Positions 11,700-22,900 of a DNA stretch of 64,000 nt are shown in pieces (positions within the stretch are counted from its first letter, which is position 1; every line of letters begins with the position of its first letter). The stretch comes from Coptis chinensis (lineage: Eukaryota; Streptophyta; Magnoliopsida; Ranunculales; Ranunculaceae), in NCBI GenBank assembly GCA_015680905.1, contig CM027384.1:68889001-68953000 (forward strand). The letters are read 5' to 3'. A model generated the notes under the pieces. The model was given only the letters and a program-made list of their open reading frames with translations, had not been told where the DNA came from and did not search any database. Both the position numbers and the translations under genes were made by a program.

Positions 11700-12121
11700 G
11701 CTGCATAGGAAGCTGAGGAGGTGGTGGTGGGGTTGAATTTGTGGGGCTCATGAGATTGTCCAGGTTATGAGTATCAGAATAGTTTGCTAAGGGAGATGCC
11801 CATGAAGCCCGAAGAAGGGGAGAGATTGGTCGAAAGCAATCTTGAAGAAGAAAAAAAGAAGAATTACGCCTAGAGTGGGAATTAGAGTTGTTGTTACTTA
11901 AGGAAAGGGGGGGAAGAAGGGGTGGAAGGAGAAAGAGCAAGGTCTTTCGTGCTTTGAGGATGACGGATTGAGCGAGGGTTTGGGACCAAAAGCAAGGCCG
12001 GTCATCTCCTTCTCGCCATGGTCTTGGATGAGGAGGAGACCCATGATCTTAGATGCATTTTCTTCGGGTCTAAATTTTGAATCCTTGAGAACACTATCCT
12101 TGTTTCTTCATAGGCATCCAT
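11700..12121 (-). pseudogene. Captured CCCH zinc-finger protein 5' fragment
   Basis: On the minus strand from 12121 the reading [19 protein letters not shown] is the conserved N-terminus of plant CCCH zinc-finger/RRM proteins (the Arabidopsis C3H46/C3H53 type), which continues with [19 protein letters not shown]. Here the following part is frameshifted but visible in pieces, ending with SDTHNLDNLMSPTNS and a Pro/Gln run. The CCCH finger and RRM domains are absent. The fragment lies between a MULE TIR and the nested copia LTR, so it is an exon captured by the MULE and not a working gene. The family was recognised from memory of the N-terminal motif. Confidence 0.7.
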
Positions 12122-12211
12122 GGGTTTGGTTGCAACAACCCCCTCTCCGGCACATGCACATGCACACACTCTCGAGCTCTTCTTCACAAGCTCACACACA
12201 AAACACCCTCT

Positions 12212-12710
12212 TGTTGTGTTATTTTGAATAAAACAAGAGGTGAACTTGGGCTTGGGCTTGGGCTCTCTTTGATCCCTTTATCTTCTTTTTGGTAGACCAT
12301 TTTCTTTAAACTGTTTCGGATAAGTTTGGAAACGAGAATTGGATATGGATTGGGAAACGGATGTGATAGACTTGTAGAATCCAATTCTTATCGAAACTGG
12401 ATCGATTACCCTATCCGGATCTCTTGGGTGCTCCACGTTTTCCTCTATAAATACTCCTACAAAGCAGACTAATAATGTGTGCAAAAACTATTTTCTATAC
12501 TAAGTTGAGGGCTTTCATAAGATCGAATCGCGTGGTTTTCTTTTCTTCTTTGGTTTATCTGCGAGAAACAAAGGAGAGTCTATCCCAGGCTGTTGTATCC
12601 TCGGAGGTTGGCGCTTTGTGCGCATAAAGAGGAACAGGCGAAAAACAACCTTAAAAAAGTTTGATCCGTGCCTCGGCCCGACCTTCTTATTCCGCAGTTT
12701 GTTCTTGTTG
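12212..12710 (+). repeat. copia 5' LTR, copy 1
   Basis: Matches the 3' LTR from TGTTGTGTTATTTTG to GTTTGTTCTTGTTG, with a TATA-like CTATAAATAC at about 12444-12453. After 12710 the two LTRs part: the 3' LTR continues CAGCAATTGTTACCAACA but here a different sequence follows. The 5' LTR end, and the primer-binding site expected after it, are therefore missing or rearranged. Confidence 0.75.
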
Positions 12711-14280
12711 GCGGTTTTCGTTTATGGATTAAAGCGATTAAAAGGTGCGTTATTAGCGTTATGATTACGGTATTATCTAGTATATTTTTTTGTCAAGATT
12801 GCTCTACTAACAGTTAGTATGTGGAGCGAAGGTGACAACAAAAGTATATTGGTTTAATGCTAATCATGTTTTTTTTAGTGGAAACAATAATCGCCTTGAC
12901 TCTAGAATTAACACGTCTTGATTCTTGGTTAAAAGGTTTTATTGTTGTTCACTATATGGGGTATAAAGTAGGCCACGGGCTAGAAAATTTGTGTTTGACA
13001 ATTGATGAGTTATATTGGGTTATGCTCTCGGTTTTGATTAATTTCATTAAAAGATGAATTGTTTAAGTGAAAGAACGTAAAAGGTTTACATCTGCTTTGC
13101 TTGAATTGTTTATCATCTTTGTGAACTTGCTGGATGTAATTGGGCATGACTTTAACGCATGTGCAATTCTTGCTTATGCCACTAAAAAGACTGAGAAAGG
13201 GAAACACGTTGAGGATGTGTTTTTTTTTTCATGAGATATTGACTGTACGTAAGACGTTATCTATTTAGAATCACATGTGCAAGACATGTTCTATTCTATT
13301 TTATTAATGGTATTGATTACCATATATCGTGAAACTCATTTGGTTTTGGTCCATGAACAATATCTGAGTTTGGAATTTGGAATTTGGAATTCGGAGATTG
13401 TCGAAAAAGAAGAAATAGTTCGAAATTCGGAATGGTGGGACAGTTCTGACGAAAACGGCTATAATTTATTGTTCGATGATCGGATTCACAATCCGCTTTT
13501 TGTGTTAGAAAGCTAACTCAGAGATGTTTCCAACGGTGTATGGCTTGAAGCCTAATTCGTCCAGAACTGATTTAGTTTTACAGTTCTTTATGGGCCAATT
13601 TCTCGTCAAATGGCAAAACGTGAAAATCCGAATTTTCAATCGGGATAGGTATCGTATTCCTTACCAAATCTATGAAATTCTTTGTTTTATATTGTGAGAT
13701 GGATTAAAACATAGAATTACATGCTAGGGTTTTTAATTTAAGGAAATTTAAAACCTAAGTCTATATGTTCTGGTTTTTTATCTAGTAAATATGTTGTGGC
13801 ACTGGGTGTTGGTTAACATGCTTTGAAAGTTTTTTCATTGACTAGATATAATTGTTTGAGATTAATTTCTCTTTTGTACATATACGACCACCAAGGTTGG
13901 TGTCTTTGTTGGTAAGGGATATGCATGTAAGGAGATATTGAAGTTTGTTGATCCCACATCTAGTAGTAATGGAGCTCACGCATTACACTCTATTGATATA
14001 GAAACTCACACCTTAAATAAGGTCCAACTGAGGTTTGGGCCAAGTGATGGCTAAGGTTAGGGGACGATGCTCAGTCTTGGGTGAGACATCTGTGAGAGTA
14101 CCATGGATGGTCCCTAGACTTGGCCCCCGGTCATGCCCGATTTGGTGAGACAAAGCCGATGGTTCGGTTAGACCAGTTTCGGTCCAAGGTGGAGATTGTT
14201 AGGTGTATGGACCGAATTGGATGTTGCTGATCTTAATAATATTTTACTTCTACTTACATGATTTCTTGTTCTGTTAATGT
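12711..14280. other. Unassigned leader/gag position of the copia element
   Basis: A gag gene and leader would be expected here, but no gag motif or CCHC zinc knuckle can be read. Open frames at 12857-13057 and 13277-13516 are identical in both duplicated units; neither resembles a family I know. At 14188-14207 there is a second polypurine-like AAGGTGGAGATTGTTAGG, the usual junction before a copia LTR, followed within 75 bp by pol. This suggests that a scrap of another copia element replaced gag. Confidence 0.45.
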
Positions 14281-16480
14281 TGGCATGGTAGATTATGTCA
14301 TATTAATAGAAAATATGTTAAGAACATGAGCATACTTGGTTTAATTCCTAATTTGGATAGTGATGATTTTGTACGCGGTGGATCTTGCACTAAGGCCAAA
14401 ATCACAAAGGAGCGTCACAAGTCAGTTGAAAGAAATACAAATCTGCTAGACTTGGTATACACTGATATTTGTGAGCTTGAAGGTGTTCTAACTAGAGCTG
14501 CTCCTTGTTCATATGGAATGAATGGGGTAGATAAACGTAAGAACAGAACACTTAAAGGGATTAATTGTTGCTATGTTGCTTAATTCTGGAGCACCCTCAA
14601 ATTTTTGGAGGAAGCTGTTTTGATTATTAGCTATATATGTGTTGGATAGAATTGCTAATTCTAATACAAAGATTACACTTTATGAGCTATTGAAGAATAG
14701 GAAACCTAATTTGAGTTACTTCAGAATATGGGGATGTTTGGCTTTTGTAAGGAAGCATGATCCCAAGATCTCAAAGCTTGAGAGAAAAGCTTATGAGTGT
14801 GTCGTTTTAGGCAATGCTATGGAGAGCAATGCCTATGTTTTTCTAGATATGAAGAGTAATGTTTTTGTTGATCATCTTATATTGAGTTTCTTGAAGATAG
14901 ATTTCCATATTTATCTAGAAATAGTGGGGGTGCTAGTGGGAGTAGTATCCTCCAAGGCCCCTAATAATGATGTTTCTGACACTGACATATCTAGATTGCA
15001 TGATAGGATCATGGACACACATGAGATAAACCAAAGAAGATGAACCTAGAAGATATAAAAGAGCTTAGGGTCACTAAGGTTTTGGGACCCGACTTTGTCA
15101 CTGTAATTTGGAAGGAGATCCCTCCTCCATTGAAGAAGCTCTCATATCTTTTGATTTCAAGTTTTGAAGAGAAGTCATTCGAGTGAGATTGATTCTCTCA
15201 TGGAAAACAAAACTTGGAAACTTGTTTATTTGCCTATTGGTTGTAAAAAACTATAGGAATCAAATGGGTTTTAAGAAGGAAGTTTAAAACCGATGGTTCA
15301 AGATGGATAAGTTTAAAAGCAAGACTTGTTATCAAGGGCTTTAGACGAGAGAGAACTTGGTTTCTTTGACACATATTCACCTGTTACACGGATAACATCC
15401 ATTAGAGTATTATTTTCTGTTGATGCTGTTCGTAATCTTGTTATTCATCAGATGGATGTTAAGACAACCTTTCTAAATGGGGATTTAGAAGAGGAGATTT
15501 ACATGGATCAGCCAACAGGTTATGTGAACCAGGTAATGGTAAAAAGGTATGCAGATTACTTAAGTCACTTTATGGGTTGAAACAGGCACCTAAATAGTGG
15601 CATGAGAAGTTTGATAACTTTATAATTACCAGTGGGTTCAAGATAAATGAAAGTGACAAGTGCATTTATCATAAGTATTCTGATGGGATATGTGTTATTA
15701 TATGCTTATATGTTGATGATCTACTAATCTTTAGTTCCAATTTACATGTTGTAAAAGAAACCAAGAACCTGTTGTCTTCTAACTTTGATATGAAGGACTT
15801 AGGTGAGGCTGATGTAATGTTGGAAATCAAAATTACAAGATCGCCTAATGGCATATGGTTTGGATCGGATCACACTACATTGAGAAAATGTTGAAGAAGT
15901 ATAACTACTTTGATTAGCGTGATCGTGAGTACTCTTTTAATTCTGTGTTAAATTATTTGCGAATAATGGTGAACCCAATGAATCGAAGGAATATGCAAGT
16001 ATCATTGGTAGTTTGAGATATGCTACTGATTGTTTAAGACCGACATTGCCTATGTAGTAGGTGTTATTTGCGGTATACTAGCAAGCAATAGATTCAATTG
16101 GAACATCCTTTGAGAAAACTCCGAGGTCACCAAAGGCTATGTGTTTAGCATTGGTGGAGGTGTTGTATCTTGGAAGTCCAAGAAATGCAACCATGATAGC
16201 ACTGAGGTTGCTATGGAGTATGAGATTATTGCTTTGGCTAGTAATGAGTGAAGAAGCTAGTTGAGTACAAGGCCTTCTTACTCATATACTAGTCTAAGAT
16301 AGGCGGTATTAATTACAATGATACTTTGTTGATAGCATTACAGCTATTCTTGGGAGAGTCCATATTATTTTGATTTTGTGAGATCTCAAGATAATCTTGC
16401 GATTCACAAACCAAAGCTCCGCGAGAGATACAATGTGGACTGCTCTACTAGCATGGGGCTGAAGCCAATTGAAAGGTGAA
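14281..16480 (+). pseudogene. Broken copia polyprotein (integrase, RT, RNase H)
   Basis: Read in pieces across frameshifts. WHGRLCHINRKYVKNMS (about 14283) is the GAG-pre-integrase zinc region. It runs to ELEGVLTR and then jumps to DKRKNRTLKG: the integrase catalytic core with its Asp residues is deleted. Then come KPNLSYFRIWGCLAFVRK (integrase C-terminal side), an RT start with KARLVIKGF and TYSPVTRITSIRVLFS, the RT catalytic motif LYVDDLLIFSS near 15708, and RNase H with GGGVVSWKSKK near 16155. Several stops and frameshifts; not a functional polyprotein. Confidence 0.8.
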
Positions 16481-17058
16481 CATCTATGATGGTAACCCAA
16501 CCTAGGGATTGGAGATCCCAAGAACTAGGTTCAAAGGGAAGAACAAGTCATAGAATGTTGGTTGTGAGACATACATTATTACTTATCCGTCCCAGTAGTT
16601 GGATAGTAAAATGTATGAAATCTCGCAAATGATAAATAGAGGTTGAGGTTTTCTCGGAAAAACTCTTAATGAAGTTCTATGGTCCTTATGGTAGTGTATA
16701 GCCACAGAGGGAGCACTCTTGATAGACTCACCTAGTGAATGTGAAAGTAGAGGCCGCTTTCTATGAGAATGAGGGCTGATTCTCTAGATCATTCACGAAT
16801 CCAGGAGAGCACAGGGCCTTTAATGTGCAGAACATGAAAGGAGAACACTGGATATGTTGTGCGTGATTATAACTTATTGTATACTCAAGACCTAAGTTTA
16901 AGACTTAGTCACTTATGGTTCTTATACTTTGAGTAATTTTCACTACGTAAAGGTTTAAGTCTTGGACACCTTTATCCTGCGCATAATATGTTGATCTTCG
17001 ATATTGATTGCCCTTAAGTATATTTTTCTATTTTGTTTTATCAAAAATAAGTGGGGAT

Positions 17059-17575
17059 TGTTGTGTTATTTTGAATAAAACAAGAGGTGAACTTGGGCTT
17101 GGGCTTGGGCTCTCTTTGATCCCTTATCTTCTTTTTGGTAGACCATTTTCTTTAAACTGTTTCCGGATAAGTTTGGAAACAGAATTGGATATGGATTGGG
17201 AAACAGATGTGATAGACTTGTAGAATCCAATTCTTATCGGGAAACTGGATCAGTACCCTATCCGGATCTACTGGGTGCTCCACGTTTTCCTCTATAAATA
17301 CTCCTACAGCAGCAGCTAATAATGTGTGCAAAAACTATTTTCTATACTAAGTTGAGGGCTTTCATAAGATCAGAATCATGGTTTTTCTTTTCTTCTTTGG
17401 TTTATCTGCAGTAAACAAAGGAGAGTCTATCTGGCTGTTGTATCCTGGAGGTTGACGCGCTTTGTCTGCATAAAGAGGAACAGACGCGAAACAACCTTAA
17501 AGAAAGCGTTTGATCCGTGCCTCAGCCAGCCTTCTTATTCACAGTTTGTTCTTGTTGCAGCAATTGTTACCAACA
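17059..17575 (+). repeat. copia 3' LTR, copy 1
   Basis: 517 bp, TGTTGTG to ACCAACA, directly after the polypurine tract and followed by CCTAC. TATA-like box near 17292-17301. Confidence 0.82.
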
Positions 17576-17859
17576 CCTACTCAGCAGTGAGGAGAGTGCA
17601 TCAGAGAGGGAGTAAGTCAAGTGATAAGTAGAAGCTAACATCTATGTATTTATCTTGAGATATCTCAAATCCCACCTAACATCCTCTCCTTTTGCAGCAC
17701 TGCAAAAGAAAAGGAGAGAGGGGCAAAAAAAAATAGAGAGAGAAAAGAAATGATAAAAAAGGAGATGAAAATAGTTTTATGATAGAGTATTCTCGTGTGT
17801 GAAATGGGAAATACAAAAAGGTGATGAACTGATGATTATGATTTTTATCTTGTTAAATT

Positions 17860-18189
17860 GCTCGAGAGAAAGGGAAGTTCCAAAAATACACTTCATGTCC
17901 TTTCTTGTTCTGCGTGGAGTACTACTGCTGAGATGCTTAAGGTGATTCTCATTTCTCTCACTAATAATTCCATGATTCTATATAAACTTAGCTGGCGAGA
18001 CCGCTGCGGGGTTGTGGAATGCAATAGGCTTAATAGGAGTAATGAGAACTGGGGTTCTAGACATGCCTGTTGCCTCTTGGACCTGTGCTAGAGGAGGAGG
18101 GGTTTCCCAGAATCTATATTGTGGAGGGGGAGGAGGAGCTGGTGGAGGATTTGAAACACTACTAGTACCAGTACTAGTTCTCTCTCTCG
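17860..18189 (-). pseudogene. Proline-rich coding-like fragment in the MULE
   Basis: On the minus strand an open stretch reads PPPAPPPPPQYRFWE, then TPPPLAQVQEATGMSRTP and VLITPIKPIAFHN, ending in a stop at FI*. It abuts the right TIR. It looks like a second captured host segment because its composition is unlike the TIR and copia DNA. I do not recognise the parent gene. It may belong to the same transcript as the CCCH fragment, being upstream of it on the same strand, but this is not shown. Confidence 0.4.
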
Positions 18190-18576
18190 ATTTCTCCCCT
18201 CTTGGCTCAAGAGAGATCGAGAGAGAGAGAAAGTGAAAGAATTAGATCAGGGCAATATTTGGGTGGTTTTTCCAAATGGGTATTACGTTTTAATACGGCG
18301 GAAGCCCAACATAAGGGCAAAATGGCTAATATGTAAAAAGAGAGAGCAAGAATTAAATAATGATAATTTTTTGGGGGATTTTCGCAAAGCTAGGTTTAAC
18401 GTGTTAATGTGGGGGGCAATACAACGTCTATTTCATAAGGGTAAAATGGCCAATAGCTAAAATACCAACGTCTGTTATACACAAAATTGACGAGTGAGGG
18501 GCAAACTCAAATAATTTTTAAAAATGGGGTTTAGTCAAAACGCTACCAAACTTTGGAGAGTTAAGTCAAAATTCCC
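18190..18576 (-). repeat. MULE right terminal inverted repeat
   Basis: Reverse-complement partner of 11234-11640, ending AGTCAAAATTCCC. Confidence 0.85.
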
Positions 18577-19921
18577 ATTTTTAATTATTATGGTCCTGGG
18601 ATCAGGCTCTTATAAGAAAGAGTCCAAACTTCACAAAAATTTCTACTACAAAAAATATTCAATTTGTCTCCAATAATTGCTTACAGTGATCGATCTATTG
18701 GAAGGATAAAAAAATGTTTTTTTTTTTTTGAAATATTAAGCTGGGGTTAAGACAGACCCCAATGTGCTATATTGCAAATAGTTAAACTTTACAAAACATC
18801 CCTAAGAGTAGATCATTAAAAGGAGACACACAAAGACACAACAATAACGATAGGCTTCAAGCCTAACATACTTAAGATAACACATTGACGATGTTACATT
18901 TGAACCTATGAAAGTAGAGATAGTAATCCTACTTCATAATCATGATGTCCTTAACAATATTTGAATGATCCTTCCTTCCTAAGATAAATCTGCACTTTCT
19001 CCTTAACAATATTTGAATAATCCTTCCTTCCTAAAATAAATATGTGCTTTCTCATAGTTACAAAAGAATCCTTCGGTTTAATTGCACAAATGCACAATAG
19101 TACGTCCAACAAAATGCACACACTCTTGATAAATGAATACAAGATTAGTAGGCTTTTGAAAAATATTTATGTCTTATGTTTTGGCATTACTTGGTAAAGA
19201 TAGATTCAGAATTTCTTCAAACTTTTTGTTTTCAGTTAAATGGAATCTTCTAAACATGCACTTTGATAAGGTCGTCCACACCAAATTAAATTTATAGTAC
19301 GTTATATTCTGAGTCAGGCTTGGAACTTACTTAGTGTTCCCAATACATTATTCATGCCACCATGTTTTAATAAAATTTCCTTTTGGTTATATATCAAGTC
19401 GATTAATATATAAAACTAAATCGAGCCAAGTTTACAGCCTTACAAAAAATATACACAGTTCTAGCTTTCAGTGGGAAGAGAGTAGGTTGATTTACATTTT
19501 GAACATACAACAGAAGTAAGCAAAATGTACAATCCATCTTGTTTTCATTCTTCAACAAAATATACCTTTAGCATATATAATATAAAGATTTTGGCAACAA
19601 CCAAAATAAAAGAAAAAATAAACTAAAAGAGAATAAAAAAAATTCAATTTCCTGGTAAAGTACATTGAGGGGCAGGACAATTCTTGCTCATAACCCAAGA
19701 TCTTGGAAAGGATATCCTCAAAACTTTGCAGCTAGTGGTAATTTTAAATTTCTTATGGAGTCTGCTTCCACTATTACAGAATTTGATAATGAGGATTATA
19801 TTCTGCTGCTAGTACAAAATAAATTTATTGTAACACTTTACAGTTTACTCACATTACACCCTGCTATCAAGTACAACCAAAACCTTTGAATTAGTTTACC
19901 TTGAACTGTTGAGTAACAACA
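18577..19921. other. AT-rich spacer downstream of the diterpene cyclase
   Basis: Begins at the MULE target site. A T-run at 18716-18730 followed by GAAATATTAAGCTGGGG looks like the poly-A end of a reverse-oriented non-LTR retrotransposon copy, but no reverse transcriptase is seen. At 18951-19056 a segment of about 53 bp (TTAACAATATTTGAATGATC ...) is duplicated in tandem. The last few hundred bases are the likely 3' untranslated region of the cyclase. No coding exon recognised. Confidence 0.5.
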
Positions 19922-22900
19922 TCACAGTACTGCGTCAAATAGTACTTTAGAAATATGGCGGTTGATGGTCGTAGGCTCACAGTGGGCAGTGTAGTAGTAG
20001 CTCTTTGCGACAGTTAAAAATGTCTGTTTAATCTCCGGATGTATTCCACCATCTCTCTTCAGTACATGTTGTAAAAGTTGTTGCATATCTAGTTGTACTG
20101 ATTCCATTGGTTGGTGGATAGTTATTTCCACGTTGTTGTTTTCCTTCCATCCAGCCTAGGAGTGCAAAGTAATTTTAATCATACGGGTCCGACAATATTA
20201 GGACTAAATTTTTTTTCCGGTCAAATTGAGGACCAAAATTTTTAATTTTTGCAATGTAGGGAAATTTTTTTCCGGTCAAATTGAGGACAAAATGTTTAAT
20301 TTTGCAATTGGAATTTCTCACTAAATTTCTCATCGATGTTTTATAATTTACAAGTTATATACATTGTTATACACTTTTCTTATCAAAGTATATCCATACT
20401 ACAACCTCATGACCATATAAATTAATTGAATTGTGACACGGTGTGAAATTTAGATGTCATGTTACATGTCCCCCCATTACAAAAATTAATAAGTTTGGTC
20501 TCCAATTTGACGGAAAAAAAAGTTTAGTCTCTATATTGTCAAAACTTGTAAGGTTCGATACTATTTTTAGTCGTTTTCGTAAGCAGAATAAGATATAGTA
20601 GAAGTTCTAACCTTGAAGTTTTGGTTTTGATGAAGGCGGTTGCATATTTTATTGGTTAAGCTTGTGAAGTAGACATACTCGGGTTGAGATGTGAGATCTA
20701 ATGAGTACAGGTCAGCGCACAACGCCAGAGTACACACTAAGAGCTCTGCTTCATTGTTAGGGATAAGGTACCTGTCTTCTTGAGTTTGCGAATTCCGCAG
20801 CCATGCATTCCACTGTAAATTGAAGGAAAAAGGAGGTTAGATAAATAATCATAATAGCCTTGGGTTGCTGTCAAGGGACAGTACATGCACTTTACAAAAT
20901 TCTTAAGAATGTGGTCTACTTCTGTCCCGTGCACCTCTTGGATTTTGAATCCGATATCACTCAAGGTTTTGAGTATGACCTCTACAAGTTCATTCCTAAT
21001 TCCATTGGTATCCAATTTCCTGCAACCAAAACTAGTTTAGTATCTCCAAGTGTTATCCTTGAAATTGTGGTAAGATGATAAGAGCACCTTATAATTGATG
21101 TACCTGTCGTTACTATGGACACTACTATAATGAAAAGCTTCTATGAAAGTTCTTTGTTGCTCAATCGAGATTGCCTTGAAGTAAAAGGAAACGGCTTTCA
21201 CCAGTACTGTGGACCGAGCCCAGGCAAGTCGCTCAGTTGCTCGCTCTGGCTCAAATATACTAGACACTGCTTGGAAGTAGGCTTTGAGTAGTTCATCTTT
21301 ACTAATCCCGAAATCTCTCAGGTTGAACTCTTCATACCATCTGCATGAAGTTTGTACTTATTTTTTTAACATTTTAGCTTTGTTTATTCATTGACAAAAT
21401 GATGGTGAAGTGACTTACTCTTGGATATCAACCCACTCCATTTGATGCATCTTTTGGCAATTATTATAATCCAATTTGGCAAGCTCAAGGTATTGCTTGT
21501 TGCTTACATTATACATCCTTCAACAAGTCAATATGATCACTTTAGTTCTATTGATCGATTATCTTAATGAAGTCAAAAAAAAATCCCACATTGTTTTAAA
21601 ATTAAGTCTGTAGTGAAATTTTATGGATGGTTGGAGTCAGCCTTAGCCCATGCATCCTTCAGAAATTATTACATCAACTGGCCGAGCTACACATAATGTA
21701 TATGAAAATATCAATTACCTGTATAGTACTTTTGCAATCCAAACATCATCGTCTCCACCATACTGGTCAAGGTAGTACCTTGTCTCTATACGAGGTAAGT
21801 TTGCATACCATGGAACACACATATTATAATCTACCTGATAGATTCAATGAAAAATTACTCTAGTCTGTTAGATGTCTTCTTGTCTAGAAATAACCAATCA
21901 ATTAGGCAAAAAGATCTTTTTCTTGATTACCTCTCCTACTAAGTCCTTTGTGATTATCCATCTATCTGAAACTTGTCCAAGACTCTGTTTCTCTCTTAGA
22001 AACTTAGACGCAAACTCCTTTGCTTCTTGAAGAATCTGCTCTTTAGGAAATAGAACTTGAGAAGCTCTGTATAAGCTTAACATTTCTGTAATTCCTTGGC
22101 TTGTTTGTCCAACGAAACAAAAAGAATTGGCCGTCTCTCTCAAAATGTTGAAATGCATCTGCAACAAATACAGAAAACTTAATCGTCATTGCACAAATCA
22201 AAATCAAGTATTATTCTCTAATACTTATGAAAACTGTTTGTCAACTTACTTGCATTAACATCATAACCATGTAAGCGTAACATCCTAAAACCCATAGACG
22301 TGTCATCAATATCAAATTCGATAGTATCTCGAGACCAACTAATTCCATTAGGTGTCCAATTTCTGCCAAATAGTGATGTCAGGAAAGTAGGGACATGAAC
22401 TAGCACAAAGCCAATCCAAAGTAGTTTGTACACTTTATATACTCATCAGGTAAATAATTACCATACCGGTACACATAGTCAAGGCACTCTTTGATTTCTG
22501 ACTTGAAATATCGTGATATTCCTAGGCGCTCCAAGCGGTCAACAATCCAAAGACGTTCAAATAATTCAATTGGGTAGCAATGTGGTGCTATACAATGAAA
22601 TCCTTCGTCAAAATCCAAAGGAGCAATATAAAACAGAAAATTAATTTAACGGTAGCAGTTAAAGTTTACCTCCTCCTTTAAATCTCTCAACTACTTCTGT
22701 TAGATATTTCAGACACTTCTTATCTTTAGTTTGCATGAGAGCATAAGCCGTTGAGGATGTTGAACATAGGAATGAACCATTTGGGTGTTGCAGCTTGACA
22801 AGCTTTTCCCAGTCTAAATCAGGGATTCCTTCAAGACTATGTAGTAGCGTTGTAGGTACCTTGTGCAGCACTTCCATTGGTATCCTACATCACACTCAAG

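Larger units (their letters stand above)
12212..17575 (+). mobile_element. Nested Ty1/copia element, copy 1
   Basis: Starts TGTTGTGTTATTTTG and ends ACCAACA, with LTRs at both ends. The 3' flank is CCTAC (17576-17580); the matching 5' CCTAC is exact in copy 2 (38827-38831) and degraded here. AAGTGGGGAT (17049-17058) is the polypurine tract. The element sits inside the MULE, so it is the younger insertion of the two, and older than the segmental duplication because both units have it. Pol is broken and lacks the integrase core, so it is non-autonomous. Confidence 0.85.
11234..18576. mobile_element. Mutator-like element (Pack-MULE), copy 1
   Basis: Long terminal inverted repeats of about 390-400 bp open with GGGGAATTTTGACTTAA and close with the reverse complement. 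The flanks carry a 9-bp duplication: ATTTAATTA at 11225-11233 and, exact in copy 2, ATTTAATTA after the right end. Here the right flank reads ATTTTTAATTA. A 9-bp duplication with long TIRs is diagnostic of Mutator-type elements. No mudrA-type transposase is visible, so it is non-autonomous. Inside are a captured CCCH zinc-finger gene fragment, a proline-rich fragment, and a nested copia element. Confidence 0.88.

Noticed and set aside
12857..13057. 66-aa open frame inside the copia element as a gene
   Set aside because: No gag, zinc-knuckle or other motif, and it lies inside a mobile element; unchanged between units only because the duplication is recent.
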